Shown: positions 20,112 through 30,111 of the stretch, piece by piece
How positions within the stretch are numbered: position 1 is the stretch's first letter
Layout of the letters: each line of letters begins with the position of its first letter
Assembly (NCBI GenBank): GCA_024707405.1
Contig: JANPZU010000003.1
Location: 372,001-436,000 of the forward strand
DNA: 64,000 nucleotides
Direction of reading: 5' to 3'
Source of the DNA: Luteimonas sp.
GTDB taxonomy: Bacteria > Pseudomonadota > Gammaproteobacteria > Xanthomonadales > Xanthomonadaceae
The notes under the pieces: generated by a model
What the model was told of the DNA's origin: nothing
Databases searched by the model: none
Seen by the model: the letters and a program-made list of their open reading frames with translations, nothing else
Translations under genes and position numbers: made by a program

Positions 20112-21713
20112 TCAACCGCCGATGTCGTAGTACGTCGGCGCGCCGGGGCCGACCGGCAAACCCAGCCCGAACACCCACAGGAAGAACAGCGCGGTCCAGC
20201 CGACGAAAAACACCACCGAATACGGCAGCATCATCGCGATCATCGTGCCCACGCCGACATCCTTCTTGTAGCGCGCGGCAAACGCCAGGATCAGGCCGAA
20301 ATAGCTCATCATCGGGGTGATGATGTTGGTGACCGAGTCGCCGATGCGGTACGCCGCCTGGATCACCTCGGGGCTGTAGCCGACCAACATCAGCATCGGC
20401 ACGAAGATCGGCGCGGTGACGGCCCATTGCGCCGAAGCCGAGCCGAGCGACAGGTTGATGACTGCGCAGATCATGATGAACGGCAGGAACACCAGTGGGC
20501 CGGTCAGGCCGATGGCCTGCAGCGAATTGGAGCCCAGCACCGCCATCACCTGGCCAAGCTGCGTCCAGTTGAAGAACGCCACGAATTGCGCGGCGAAAAA
20601 CACCAGCACGATGTACAGCCCCATCGTACCCATCGCCTTCGCCATCGCGTTGATGACGTCGCGGTCACTCTTGAACACACCGGTCAGCGCACCGTAGACG
20701 ATGCCCGGCACCGCGAAGAACACCGACACCAGCACCACGATGCCCGTCAGGAACGGACGCAGGCTGGATAGGGTGTCCTCGATCTCCGGGATCCGCAGCC
20801 AGCCCCACGATGGCACGACGAGGAAAGCGATCACCGCCGCCACCACCAGCGCTGCAACGCCCGCCCACGCCAGCGCACGACGCTCGCGGGCATCGATGGG
20901 ATCCATGTTGATCGGCTCGGCGCTGTCATCGAGCAACGAGGGATCGTACGGCCCGAGCTTCGGCTCCACGATCTTGGTGCTGACGAACCAGCCCATGAAG
21001 GTCACCAGGAAAGTGCTGGCCGCCATGAAGTACCAGTTGACCGCGGCATGCACCTCGTACGCCGGGTCGATCAACTGCGCCGATTCCTGGGTGATGCCCG
21101 CAAGCAGCGGATCCACCGTGGCCAGCAACAGGTTCGCGCTGTAACCGCCCGACACACCCGCGAACGACGCCGCAAGGCCCGCCAGCGGATGGCGTCCGAG
21201 CGCGTGGTAGATCGCCGCCGCCAGCGGGATGACCACCACATAGCCCATTTCCGACGCCGTGCTCGACATCACCGAAGCGAACACGATCACCACCGTGACC
21301 AGGTTTTTCGGCGCACCCAGCACCATGGTCTTGATGGCAGCGGTCAGCAGCCCGGAACGCTCGGCGATGCCCACGCCCAGCAATGCCACCAGCACCGTGC
21401 CCAGCGGCACGAAACCGGTGAAGTTGGTCACCAGGCCCATCACGATGCGACGCAGGCCTTCGGCATCGAGCAGGCTGATCACGTGGATCACGCCATCGTC
21501 GGCGCGTCCCGCGGTTCCTTCCGGGCGCGGATCCACCACGCTGACATCCAGTGCGCCAAGCAGGCCCGAGAGCAGCAGGATCCCCAACGCGAGGATCGCG
21601 AACAGCGTGACCGGATGGGGAAGCAGGTTGCCCAGCCACTCGACCGTGTTCAGCAGGCGGGTGATGGCGCTGGATTGTGGCGCGTCTTGGGCGTCAGGCT
21701 TGCGTTGGGTCAT
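20112..21713 (-). CDS. AbgT family transporter
   Basis: 533 residues, about 13 hydrophobic segments. The AbgT family fingerprint is clear: NTVEWLGNLLPHPVTLF at the N-terminus, NFTGFVPLGTVLVALLGVGIAERSGLL (read in two parts), SSTASEMGYVVVIPLAAAI, and near the end MVGYSPEVIQAAYRIGDSVTN across the family's final motif. Family members import p-aminobenzoyl-glutamate or related dipeptides, and some export sulphonamides; specificity cannot be assigned. It is upstream of an S9 peptidase on the same strand (101-base gap), which suggests uptake of peptide-like compounds together with their hydrolysis. Confidence 0.93.
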   Translation of the reverse strand: MTQRKPDAQDAPQSSAITRLLNTVEWLGNLLPHPVTLFAILALGILLLSGLLGALDVSVVDPRPEGTAGRADDGVIHVISLLDAEGLRRIVMGLVTNFTGFVPLGTVLVALLGVGIAERSGLLTAAIKTMVLGAPKNLVTVVIVFASVMSSTASEMGYVVVIPLAAAIYHALGRHPLAGLAASFAGVSGGYSANLLLATVDPLLAGITQESAQLIDPAYEVHAAVNWYFMAASTFLVTFMGWFVSTKIVEPKLGPYDPSLLDDSAEPINMDPIDARERRALAWAGVAALVVAAVIAFLVVPSWGWLRIPEIEDTLSSLRPFLTGIVVLVSVFFAVPGIVYGALTGVFKSDRDVINAMAKAMGTMGLYIVLVFFAAQFVAFFNWTQLGQVMAVLGSNSLQAIGLTGPLVFLPFIMICAVINLSLGSASAQWAVTAPIFVPMLMLVGYSPEVIQAAYRIGDSVTNIITPMMSYFGLILAFAARYKKDVGVGTMIAMMLPYSVVFFVGWTALFFLWVFGLGLPVGPGAPTYYDIGG

Positions 21714-21965
21714 CGGGCCAGGCGGTGTGTGCGTGGCACGAGTCTAGCAGCCATCGCGTTGTCCGCCGCCGAGATGGAAACACGACCACGCGCCGTGATG
21801 ACAACAACCCGGCCAGGCACGCAGCAGCAGGACGACACGCACGCCGGTCGTTTCGTCAGCGAGTTGGACTCCGGGAAAGCCGTGGCGCACCGCGCCATGC
21901 CGGAAGCATGAACCCCGGTGCGCCGGGCGCAGTCCGCGCGTTCTCAATCCGCGTTTGGATCACGG

Positions 21966-23948
21966 TCAATTGGACGTGGAAGCGCCAGCGGTCTTTCCAC
22001 CGATATGGCGCGACAGGAACGCGAGCAATTTCGTGTAGTACTCCCGCCTGTTGGCCTCGTTGTAGAACCCGTGGCCTTCCGTCCTGAAATAAAGCGATTC
22101 CACGGGCACACCTGCCGCACGGAGCCGGCGCTCCATCAATTCGGTATGCGCGACCGGCGCACGAAGATCCTCGCCTCCAGCCGCAAGCAGAACCGGCACC
22201 CTGATCCTGTCCGCCATGTTCGTGGGAGAAACCTCGGCCAACTTGTCGCGCTCACCGATCCATTCGGTCACGTACGTGCGGTCGGAACCCCTGCGCAGGT
22301 CACCTGCGGTGTACAGCATAGGCAGGTCGTACACGCCGATCGAACCAATGCCGCATTTGTAGAGATCCGGCTCCCTGGCCAGTCCCATCATCGTGGCATA
22401 GGCCCCGTAACTGTGCCCATACATGCAGATGCGGTTGCGATCGGCAAAACCCTGCTCGATCACCCATCGCGTGGCATCGGTCAAATCATCCTGCATCTTG
22501 CCACCCCACTCACGAGCACCCGCCTGCTGGAAAGCGCGCCCGTGGTTACCCGATCCTCGGAAGTTCACCTGGAGAACGCCATAACCGGCAGCGGCAAGCA
22601 ATTGCACTTCTTCGTCGAACCCCCACCTGTCGAAAATCCCGAATGGCCCGCCATGCGGCATCACGACCAGAGGCAGGTTCTTCCCGTTTGAACCATGGGG
22701 AACGGTCAAGTAGCCGTGCAAGCGCAAGCCATCCCTGGCGGCCAGGGATACGGGCCGCATGGTGGCCATCTCGTCGGCATAGAACCACTCGCGCCGACTG
22801 ATGACGAGATCGGCCTTCTTCTCGACCGCGTCGAAGAGATAGAAATCCCCAGGGTTCTGGTCACTGGAGACTTCGACCAGAGCATAGCGATCATCACGGG
22901 TGGATGACGTGACCAGCACATTCTGTCCGGGAAACACCTCTTCCAGGCTGCGGTATTGCCGCGCCTCCGGTGAGGCCACATCGAAGAAAGCCGTCCTCGG
23001 CTTGCCGTCCTGAAAGAAAGCGCCGACGGGGATCCTCGTGTGGGCCCGGTAGATGATGCGGTGCGGACTGACATCGTCGTCGCGCAGCAACTCCGTTCGA
23101 TCGCCACTTTCGACATCCATCGCGACAATGGAATCGGGCCCACTGTCGTGTTGAACCTGCAAATACAGGATGCGGTTGTCTTCCGAAAACCCCAAGGGGG
23201 ACATGATCCTGCCGGTCAGCGCCTCATCGTTGATCATGAGCCATTCCGCATTGCGACCGTCGCGCAAATACAACTTGTTGGCATTGTCGACGCCGAAACC
23301 CCGTACCACCCTCACAGCCCCCGTGTTGTCCGTGGTGAACCGGCCGTTCTGCACCGGCGCACGCGCCAGGACGTTTCGGCGGCCCGTATCCACGTGCATG
23401 ATCTCTGCACGTGAATAGGGATCCCGCGAAAACGGGCTGACCGAAATGACGACGTTTTTCTCGTCATGCGGCAGCGGATCCACCAGGAATGCAGCCACCA
23501 TTTCGGTCTGCTTTCCGCTTATGCGCGTGCCCGTGGACATCACGTCGACACTTTGCCCGACCAGGACTTCCGTCTTGCCGCCATCGGCATTGGTCGCGAT
23601 GATATCGCCGATCCACCTGGGCACATCCATGGCGCCGATCTTCTCTGCCGTGCTCATCAGCAACCGGTTGTCGTTCGCCCAATCGAAATCGACGACATGC
23701 TTGTGCTTGCCGATGCTGAAGGATGCGGTGACCTTCAAGTCCTCGCGGCGGAGGATCGCAACGGCTGTCCTGTCCGGCAACGGTACGGACGCCGCATAGT
23801 AGGTTCCATCTGGGGAAATCTTGATGTCCTGGAATACGCTCTTGCGGATGACATAGTCATCCACATCGACTGCCCCCGATGAAACTGGAAAGCCAATCGA
23901 CACGGCCAAGACCAGGACTGCGACAAGCTCGCGCCTTGCGATTCTCAT
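21966..23948 (-). CDS. S9 family serine peptidase, second copy
   Basis: 660 residues. Signal peptide about 1-26, a diverged beta-propeller (ISPDGTYYAASVP, WANDNRLLMS) and a C-terminal hydrolase domain. The nucleophile is Ser 513 in YGHSYGAYATMMG, the oxyanion-region motif is MPHGGPFGIFD, the Asp is in AAGGEDLRAPVAH and the His in RTEGHGFYN. It resembles S9C oligopeptidases like the gene at 17935 but is clearly not a recent duplicate. ATG 23948 follows GAGAGAGGA; the in-frame start at 23990 lacks a ribosome-binding site. It stands alone between abgT and rfbD. Confidence 0.92.
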   Translation of the reverse strand: MRIARRELVAVLVLAVSIGFPVSSGAVDVDDYVIRKSVFQDIKISPDGTYYAASVPLPDRTAVAILRREDLKVTASFSIGKHKHVVDFDWANDNRLLMSTAEKIGAMDVPRWIGDIIATNADGGKTEVLVGQSVDVMSTGTRISGKQTEMVAAFLVDPLPHDEKNVVISVSPFSRDPYSRAEIMHVDTGRRNVLARAPVQNGRFTTDNTGAVRVVRGFGVDNANKLYLRDGRNAEWLMINDEALTGRIMSPLGFSEDNRILYLQVQHDSGPDSIVAMDVESGDRTELLRDDDVSPHRIIYRAHTRIPVGAFFQDGKPRTAFFDVASPEARQYRSLEEVFPGQNVLVTSSTRDDRYALVEVSSDQNPGDFYLFDAVEKKADLVISRREWFYADEMATMRPVSLAARDGLRLHGYLTVPHGSNGKNLPLVVMPHGGPFGIFDRWGFDEEVQLLAAAGYGVLQVNFRGSGNHGRAFQQAGAREWGGKMQDDLTDATRWVIEQGFADRNRICMYGHSYGAYATMMGLAREPDLYKCGIGSIGVYDLPMLYTAGDLRRGSDRTYVTEWIGERDKLAEVSPTNMADRIRVPVLLAAGGEDLRAPVAHTELMERRLRAAGVPVESLYFRTEGHGFYNEANRREYYTKLLAFLSRHIGGKTAGASTSN

Positions 23949-24142
23949 TCCTCTCTCCCCCACCTCGGGAACACTGCTCCCGGAAACCATCCGACCAATC
24001 GAATCGACTGCCCGGCTGGCATTTCCGGCAGGATACTACGCCACCCGCAAGTCGATTCCAGTAGTGCACGACACGCCACCGGAAGAGCACACACTCACGC
24101 CGCTATCCGTCCGACTTGGCCTGCAGGGCGAGCTCTCTGGCT

Positions 24143-25039
24143 TCAAGCCCGGAGCTGACCCAGGATGCGATCCAACCCATTCCGCCAATCCGGGAGCACG
24201 ACACCGAAACCATCCCTTAGCCGGCTGTTGTCCAGGCACGAATACGCAGGTCGACGCGCCGACGTGGGGTACTCGATCGTCTTGATCGGAACGACGAGGG
24301 GGCGCCGCTGGATCAGGCCGGCCCCAAGGGCCCGGTCGAAGATTGCTTCCGCGAAGCCATGCCAGCTCGTCTGCCCGGATGCGGTCAGGTGCCATGTCCC
24401 GGATGCATCCAGTCGATTGCCCAGGATCTGTGCGGTGACATCGGCGATCAATGCCGCCGGCGTCGGCGTGCCGATCTGGTCGGCGACGACGCGCAGCTCG
24501 TCGCGCTCCCTGCCCAGCCGAAGCATGGTCAACAGGAAATTCCTGCCGTGGTCGGCGTAGACCCAGGCGGTGCGAAAGATCATGTGGCGTGCACCGCTGG
24601 CGCGGATGGCTTGCTCGCCGGCCAGCTTGCTTTCGCCATAGACGCCCAGCGGGGAAACCGGATCGTCTTCGCGATAGGGCCGCGTGCCAGTGCCGTCGAA
24701 GACATAATCGGTCGAGTAATGCACCAGCAGGGCGTTGCGTCGCGCGCAGGCACGCGCGATTTCCCCCGGCGACTCGGCATTGGCGCGGAATGCGGCCCCG
24801 GGCTCGGACTCGGCCTTGTCCACTGCCGTGTAGGCCGCGGCATTGACCACGACGTCGGGCGCGATGCGCTCGACCAGGGCGGGCAATGATCCGGGCGCAT
24901 CGAAATCGGCCACTTCGCAGGGCACTGCACCGGGAAGCAATCCGTTTCGCGTCGTGCAGACGATGTCGCCTAGCGGTGCCAAGGCGCGGCGCAACTCATG
25001 CCCTACCTGGCCATTGGCACCGAGCAGCAGGATCTTCAT
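24143..25039 (-). CDS. rfbD: dTDP-4-dehydrorhamnose reductase
   Basis: Last step of dTDP-L-rhamnose synthesis. 298 residues of the extended short-chain dehydrogenase family: NAD(P)-binding LLLGANGQVGHEL at the N-terminus, NAAAYTAVDKAES, STDYVFDG, and the catalytic YGESKLAGE. ATG 25039 overlaps the rfbC stop by four bases (ATGA). It is the final gene of the rfbB-A-C-D unit, so rhamnose is probably a component of the cell's lipopolysaccharide or exopolysaccharide. Confidence 0.96.
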   Translation of the reverse strand: MKILLLGANGQVGHELRRALAPLGDIVCTTRNGLLPGAVPCEVADFDAPGSLPALVERIAPDVVVNAAAYTAVDKAESEPGAAFRANAESPGEIARACARRNALLVHYSTDYVFDGTGTRPYREDDPVSPLGVYGESKLAGEQAIRASGARHMIFRTAWVYADHGRNFLLTMLRLGRERDELRVVADQIGTPTPAALIADVTAQILGNRLDASGTWHLTASGQTSWHGFAEAIFDRALGAGLIQRRPLVVPIKTIEYPTSARRPAYSCLDNSRLRDGFGVVLPDWRNGLDRILGQLRA

Positions 25040-25593
25040 GGCGAATGGACGGGCAAGCGATCCTGCGCAATGTCGGACAGGAATGGCGCTTTCGCATCCT
25101 TCCCCGACAACAACGGCGAAGCCACTGGCCAGTCGATGGCCAAGTCTGCATCGTCCCAGCGGATGCTGGCATCGGCGGATGGATCGTACGTCGCCGTGCA
25201 CAGATAGCTGAACAACGCGCGTTCACTCAATACGACGAAGCCATGCGCGAATCCTTCCGGGATCCAGAAATGGCGCTTGTTTTCCGCACTCAGCAACACC
25301 GCCGTCCATCGGCCGAAGTGCGGGGAGCCGCGGCGGATGTCGACGGCGACATCCCAGACCTCGCCTTCCAGCACGGACACGTACTTGCCCTGCGGATTGG
25401 GCCACTGGTAATGCAGGCCACGCAACACGCCCCTGGCCGATGAGGACACGTTGCCCTGCACGAAGGCGGGCGACAGTCCGTGCGTTGCAAGCTTGTCGCT
25501 GTTGAAGGATTCGTAGAAGAACCCGCGGTCGTCGCCGAACACCTGCGGCTCGATGACGATGCATCCCGGCAGGTCGGTCTCGACCAGCTTCAC
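25036..25593 (-). CDS. rfbC: dTDP-4-dehydrorhamnose 3,5-epimerase
   Basis: Cupin-fold epimerase for the third step of dTDP-L-rhamnose synthesis. The 185-residue length is normal. The family signature is complete: [39 protein letters not shown], with the catalytic-base His in LRGLHYQ, and [14 protein letters not shown]. Start and stop both overlap neighbours by four bases, implying coupled translation with rfbA and rfbD. Confidence 0.96.
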   Translation of the reverse strand: MKLVETDLPGCIVIEPQVFGDDRGFFYESFNSDKLATHGLSPAFVQGNVSSSARGVLRGLHYQWPNPQGKYVSVLEGEVWDVAVDIRRGSPHFGRWTAVLLSAENKRHFWIPEGFAHGFVVLSERALFSYLCTATYDPSADASIRWDDADLAIDWPVASPLLSGKDAKAPFLSDIAQDRLPVHSP

Positions 25594-26477
25594 GGCACGT
25601 AACCCCGATCGGCCAGGCTCAGCAGATACTGGCCGTATCCGTTCTTGGCAAGCGAGCGCGCCAGCTCCTCCAGACGGGCCTCGTCGATCCAGCCATTGTT
25701 CCAGGCGATCTCTTCCGGGCAGCAGACACGCAAGCCCTGCCGAGCCTCGATGGTCTCGATGTAGTTGGACGCCTCCAGCAGCGACTGGTGCGTACCGGTA
25801 TCGAGCCAGGCATATCCGCGGCCCAGTTGTTCGAGGTGCAGTTCGCCTTCTTCGAGGTAACGCTTGTTAAGATCGGTGATCTCGAGTTCGCCACGCGGCG
25901 ACGGCTGCAATTCCCCGGCGAAATCGCTCGCGCGGCCATCGTAGAAATACAGGCCGGTGACCGCATAGTTTGAACGCGGCTGGAGAGGCTTTTCCTCGAT
26001 TCCCATGACGCGTCCTTCCGCGTCGAACTCCGCCACGCCGTAACGCTGCGGGTCGCTGACCCAGTAACCGAACACCGTCGCACCATACTCGCGCGCATCG
26101 GCACGCTTGAGCAGGGTTGTCAATCCGGGGCCGTGGAAGATGTTGTCGCCCAGCACCAGGCAACTTGGGGCGCCGGCGAGGAATTCACGCCCGATCACGA
26201 AAGCCTGCGCCAGGCCGTCCGGGCTCGGCTGCACCGCGTATTCGATCGTCATGCCCCACTGGGAACCATCGCCCAGCAGCGCCTTGAACAGCGCCTGCTC
26301 GTGCGGTGTATTGATGACCAGCACTTCGCGAATGCCAGCCAGCATCAACACGCTCAGCGGGTAGTAGATCATCGGCTTGTCGTACACCGGGAGCAATTGC
26401 TTGCTGATCGCCTGCGTGATCGGATACAGGCGCGTCCCGGAACCACCGGCAAGGATGATGCCCTTGCGCGCGGTCAT
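25590..26477 (-). CDS. rfbA: Glucose-1-phosphate thymidylyltransferase
   Basis: Makes dTDP-glucose from dTTP and glucose-1-phosphate. The 295-residue protein has the nucleotidyltransferase signature [36 protein letters not shown] with the metal-binding Asp, and [17 protein letters not shown]. Length and motifs match RmlA. It overlaps rfbB upstream and rfbC downstream by four bases each. Confidence 0.97.
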   Translation of the reverse strand: MTARKGIILAGGSGTRLYPITQAISKQLLPVYDKPMIYYPLSVLMLAGIREVLVINTPHEQALFKALLGDGSQWGMTIEYAVQPSPDGLAQAFVIGREFLAGAPSCLVLGDNIFHGPGLTTLLKRADAREYGATVFGYWVSDPQRYGVAEFDAEGRVMGIEEKPLQPRSNYAVTGLYFYDGRASDFAGELQPSPRGELEITDLNKRYLEEGELHLEQLGRGYAWLDTGTHQSLLEASNYIETIEARQGLRVCCPEEIAWNNGWIDEARLEELARSLAKNGYGQYLLSLADRGYVP

Positions 26478-27526
26478 GCAGCCGCCCCGATGCGTTCCAG
26501 GCGATAGCTGCCGTCCAGCGCACGCTGCACCCAGTCCTGGTTGCCGAGGTACCAGTCGACGGTCTCTTCGATGCCACGCTCGAAGGTGTACTTCGGTTCC
26601 CAGCCCAGTTCGTCACGCAACTTGGACGCATCGATCGCATAGCGCCGGTCATGCCCGGGGCGATCGTCGACATGCGTGATCTGGCTTTCACGCGATTTGC
26701 CGTCCCCGCGTGGCCGCTTGGCATCGAGCAACGCGCAAATCGTCTTCACCACTTCGATGTTCTGCTTCTCGGCATTGCCGCCGACGTTGTAGGTCTCGCC
26801 GACACGCCCTGCGGACAGAACGGCGCGGATCGCATCGCAATGATCGGACACGAACAACCAGTCGCGCACCTGCCTGCCGTCGCCATAGACAGGCAACGAC
26901 TCGTCCGCGAGCGCCCTGGCGATCACCAGTGGAATGAGCTTCTCCGGAAAGTGGTAGGGACCGTAGTTGTTGGAGCAGTTGGTGGTCAGCGTCGGCAATC
27001 CGTAGGTATGGTGGAAGGCGCGCACCAGGTGGTCTGATGCCGCCTTCGATGCCGAATAGGGGGAGTTCGGGGCATACGGCGTGGTTTCGGTGAACTTTCC
27101 GGTCTCGCCGAGCGTCCCGTAGACCTCGTCGGTGGAAACGTGCAGGAAGCGGAAGGCGTCGCGCGCGCCTTCCAGCGACTTCCAGTAGTCGCGGACGGCT
27201 TCCAGCAGGCTCAGCGTCCCTACTACATTGGTCTGCACGAACGCGGCCGGGCCGTCGATCGATCGATCGACGTGGCTTTCCGCCGCGAAGTTGATCACCG
27301 CATCCGGTTGGTACTCCGCAAGCAACCTCGCAACCAGCTCCCGGTCGCCGATGTCGCCACGCACGAAGACGTGCCGGTCATCGCCTTCCAGCGAAGACAA
27401 CGTGTCCAGGTTGCCGGAATAGGTCAGGGCATCGAGATTCACGATCCGGATGCCCTGCCCCACCGAACCCAGCACGAAATTCCCTCCGATGAACCCGGCT
27501 CCGCCGGTCACAAGCCATGTCGGCAT
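26474..27526 (-). CDS. rfbB: dTDP-glucose 4,6-dehydratase
   Basis: First committed step to dTDP-L-rhamnose. 350 residues with the NAD-binding [11 protein letters not shown], the active-site region HVSTDEVYG, and catalytic [13 protein letters not shown] 27526 is preceded by CAGGAG. It heads the four-gene operon rfbBACD, in which every junction is an ATGA-type overlap. The gene order is the common one in gammaproteobacteria. Confidence 0.97.
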   Translation of the reverse strand: MPTWLVTGGAGFIGGNFVLGSVGQGIRIVNLDALTYSGNLDTLSSLEGDDRHVFVRGDIGDRELVARLLAEYQPDAVINFAAESHVDRSIDGPAAFVQTNVVGTLSLLEAVRDYWKSLEGARDAFRFLHVSTDEVYGTLGETGKFTETTPYAPNSPYSASKAASDHLVRAFHHTYGLPTLTTNCSNNYGPYHFPEKLIPLVIARALADESLPVYGDGRQVRDWLFVSDHCDAIRAVLSAGRVGETYNVGGNAEKQNIEVVKTICALLDAKRPRGDGKSRESQITHVDDRPGHDRRYAIDASKLRDELGWEPKYTFERGIEETVDWYLGNQDWVQRALDGSYRLERIGAAA

Positions 27527-27583
27527 GGAAAACTCCTGCTTGTGTCTTCGGTAACGAAAGCGATCCGGAATCAGGCTAGTGAC

Positions 27584-28078
27584 CTAGAACGGGATGTCGT
27601 CGTCCGCGAAATCGTCGGCGGGCGCCTGCTGCGCGGGCTGCGCCTGGCGGCGCGGAGCCTGCTGCGAACCGCCACCGCCGTATTCCTGCCGCTGCGGACG
27701 CGACGAACGTTCGTACGAGCCGCCGCCACCGCCACCACCATCGCCACGGCCACCGAGCATCTGCATCTCGTCGGCAACGATGTCGGTGAAGTAGCGCTTC
27801 TGGCCGTCATCGCCGCTCAGCTCGCTGTAGGTGATGCGACCCTCGACATAGACCTGCGAGCCCTTGCGCAGGTATTCACCGGCGATCTCGCCCAGCTTGC
27901 CGAAGAACGTGACCCGGTGCCACTCGGTCTTTTCCTGGTTGTTGCCGTCACGATCCTTGCGCACCGAAGTGGTGGCGAGACTGATCTTGGTGACGGCCAT
28001 GCCGCCCTGGGTGTACTTGGTTTCAGGGTCGTTGCCGAGATTGCCGACAAGGATCACCTTGTTGATGCCACGGGCCAT
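27584..28078 (-). CDS. ssb: Single-stranded DNA-binding protein
   Basis: Binds and protects ssDNA as a tetramer in replication and repair. The 164-residue protein has the N-terminal OB-fold ([19 protein letters not shown], then [31 protein letters not shown] across the core, to about 110). A Gly/Gln/Arg-rich linker follows (about 112-152), then the acidic protein-interaction tip DDDIPF, which is intact. Divergent from ispB with its own TATAAT. No clear terminator separates it from rfbB 57 bases away, so read-through into rfb is possible. Confidence 0.97.
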   Translation of the reverse strand: MARGINKVILVGNLGNDPETKYTQGGMAVTKISLATTSVRKDRDGNNQEKTEWHRVTFFGKLGEIAGEYLRKGSQVYVEGRITYSELSGDDGQKRYFTDIVADEMQMLGGRGDGGGGGGGSYERSSRPQRQEYGGGGSQQAPRRQAQPAQQAPADDFADDDIPF

Positions 28079-28127
28079 GGGGCTGCATTCCTCAGGGTTT
28101 CACCGGGGATCCGGCGATCGACATTGG

Positions 28128-28133
28128 ATTATA
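28128..28133 (-). promoter_or_regulatory. Consensus -10 element for ssb
   Basis: A perfect TATAAT on the minus strand, 50 bases upstream of the ssb ATG. A good -35 hexamer is not visible at 16-18 bases, so only the -10 is claimed. Confidence 0.45.
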
Positions 28134-28197
28134 GCCGCCGCGCCCGGAGGATCGGGTTGCGCCCCGTCGCGATGTCGGGTTCCGCCTACAGGCTCCG

Positions 28198-28203
28198 TAT
28201 AAT
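28198..28203 (+). promoter_or_regulatory. Consensus -10 element for ispB
   Basis: A perfect TATAAT on the plus strand, 28 bases upstream of the ispB ATG at 28231, giving a leader of about 20 bases. The -35 region is poor (only TGTCGG-like sequence around 28173). Confidence 0.5.
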
Positions 28204-28230
28204 CGGCCCATTGCCGTCCATCGACCGTTC

Positions 28231-29229
28231 ATGCCCGCCCAGACGACCACCGCCCAAGGCCTTTCCCTGCCCGCCATCCAGGCCCTCGCCAAGGCGGACA
28301 TGGCTGCCATCGACGCGCTGATCCGACACCGGCTTTCGTCCGACGTGGTGCTGATCAACCAGATCGCCGAGCACATCGTCTCGGCCGGCGGCAAGCGGCT
28401 GCGGCCGATGCTGGTCGCACTGGCCGGACGCGCGACCGGCCCGGTGGGTGCCGATCACCACCAGCTCGCGGCGATCATCGAATTCATCCACACCTCCACC
28501 CTGCTGCACGACGACGTGGTGGACGAGTCCGACCTGCGCCGCGGGCGCAGCACCGCGAATGCGCTGTGGGGCAATGCGCCGAGCGTGCTGGTCGGCGATT
28601 TCCTGTATTCGCGCAGTTTCCAGCTGATGGTCGAACTCGACCGCATGGAAGTCATGCGCATCCTCGCCGACACCACCAACCGCATCGCCGAGGGCGAAGT
28701 GTTGCAGTTACTCCACGTGCACAACCCCGATACCGACGAAGCCGCCTACCTCAACGTGATCGAACGCAAGACCGCGGTACTGTTCGCCGCCGGCACGCAA
28801 CTCGGCGCCTTGGCCTCGGGTGCCGACGAAACGGTGCAGCGCAAGCTCCATGACTATGGCCTGCAGCTCGGCTACGCCTTCCAGATCGCTGATGACGTGC
28901 TCGATTACAGCGCCGATGCCGACGCGCTCGGCAAGAACCTCGGCGACGACCTCGCCGAAGGCAAGGCCACGCTGCCGCTGATCCATGCCATGGCGCATGC
29001 CGACGATGCCGTGCGTGAGCGGTTGCGCGGAATCGTCGAACGTGGCGACACCTCGGCCATGCCCGAGGTGCTGGCCGCCATCGAACGCGCCGGCAGCCTC
29101 GACTACAGCCTCCGGCGCGCGTTCGAATACGCCGCGGCGGCGGAATCGGCGCTGGATGGGCTGCCGGGGAACGAAGCCATCGACGCGCTGCGTGGCTTGG
29201 CACGCTACGCGGTCGAACGCGGGCACTGA
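28231..29229 (+). CDS. ispB: Octaprenyl diphosphate synthase-type trans-prenyltransferase
   Basis: Makes the long isoprenoid side chain of ubiquinone. 332 residues with both aspartate-rich motifs: DDVVDESDLRRG (first DDxxD) and QIADDVLDY (second DDxxD), plus GGKRLRPML for substrate phosphate binding. The length and the small residues before the first motif fit long-chain (C40) rather than geranyl or farnesyl synthases. It ends four bases from the convergent gene at 29234. Confidence 0.93.
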   Translation: MPAQTTTAQGLSLPAIQALAKADMAAIDALIRHRLSSDVVLINQIAEHIVSAGGKRLRPMLVALAGRATGPVGADHHQLAAIIEFIHTSTLLHDDVVDESDLRRGRSTANALWGNAPSVLVGDFLYSRSFQLMVELDRMEVMRILADTTNRIAEGEVLQLLHVHNPDTDEAAYLNVIERKTAVLFAAGTQLGALASGADETVQRKLHDYGLQLGYAFQIADDVLDYSADADALGKNLGDDLAEGKATLPLIHAMAHADDAVRERLRGIVERGDTSAMPEVLAAIERAGSLDYSLRRAFEYAAAAESALDGLPGNEAIDALRGLARYAVERGH

Positions 29230-29233
29230 ATCC

Positions 29234-30037
29234 TCACTCGCTGCCGAAGATTTCCCCGAAGAAATCATCCATCGCCCGGTAGGCGCGGGTGGCGGCACGC
29301 TCGTCGTAGCGGCAATTACTGTTCGGATCGTTGCCCGCGGACGGCTCGGCGAAGCAATGCACGGCACCACTGTAATTGACGAACTGCCAATCCGCGCCGG
29401 CCGCATCCATTTCCTTGCCGAATGCAACGATGTCCTCATTGGGTACCGCACGGTCGGCGGCACCGTTGAGCACCAGCACAGGCGTGCCGATGGCAGTAGC
29501 CGTAGACGATTGCGCACCCGCTCCGAGTCCGCCGTGGAAGCTGACCACTCCGGCCAGATCGGCACCTTCGCGAGCCAGTTCCAGCACCGCGGTGCCGCCA
29601 AAGCAGAACCCGAACGCACCGATGCTGTCGGACTGCAGCGGCGCGTTTCCGGCCTGCGCCTTCAATACGTTCAGCGCGGCCTGCGCACGCGCGCGCAACG
29701 CGCTGCGATCATCGCCACGCAGCGCACCTGCCGCCCTGCCCGCCTCCCCGCGGTCCTTCGGCTGGCGCCCCTTGCCCCAGACATCGGCGACCAGCACCAC
29801 GTAATCGTCACCGGCCACGGATTTGGCGCGCTCGACCGCATCATCGGTCACGCCCATCCAGTTCGGCACCATCACCAACCCCGGCCGCGGGTCGTCATTC
29901 GCATCGTCGTAGACCAGCACGCCACTGAACGTCTCGGCGCCGACCGTCCACTCCACCGGTTTGGCCAGCATCCCGGCGATGGCCGGCGAGGAAAACAACA
30001 CGGACAGGAACATGGACAGCATGGCGGCGCGGCGCAT
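29234..30037 (-). CDS. Dienelactone hydrolase family protein, secreted
   Basis: 267 residues with a signal peptide (about 1-21, ending AIAG) and an alpha/beta-hydrolase core. The nucleophile is Cys 145 in GFCFGGTAVLE, as in dienelactone hydrolases, with GMVMVPNWMGV-like early strand (PGLVMVPNWMGVTD), Asp in VLNGAADRAVP and His in SGAVHCFAEPS. ATG 30037 is preceded by AAGGAG. Substrate unknown; export to the periplasm makes an aromatic-degradation role less likely than a general esterase. Confidence 0.87.
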   Translation of the reverse strand: MRRAAMLSMFLSVLFSSPAIAGMLAKPVEWTVGAETFSGVLVYDDANDDPRPGLVMVPNWMGVTDDAVERAKSVAGDDYVVLVADVWGKGRQPKDRGEAGRAAGALRGDDRSALRARAQAALNVLKAQAGNAPLQSDSIGAFGFCFGGTAVLELAREGADLAGVVSFHGGLGAGAQSSTATAIGTPVLVLNGAADRAVPNEDIVAFGKEMDAAGADWQFVNYSGAVHCFAEPSAGNDPNSNCRYDERAATRAYRAMDDFFGEIFGSE

Positions 30038-30111
30038 GGCGGACTCCTTGGCTCGAGGGAAGCACGAAGTGGATCCGCAGACTAGCGCACCGTCGTTGGG
30101 GGGCATGAAAC

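Noticed and set aside
21714..21965. Small gene or RNA in the gap between abgT and the second S9 peptidase
   Set aside because: No conserved frame, hairpin or promoter stood out; a GCTAGACT sequence at 21741-21748 lacks a -35 at a suitable distance.
23949..24142. Small gene between the S9 peptidase and rfbD
   Set aside because: Only short frames lacking ribosome-binding sites; I see nothing convincing.
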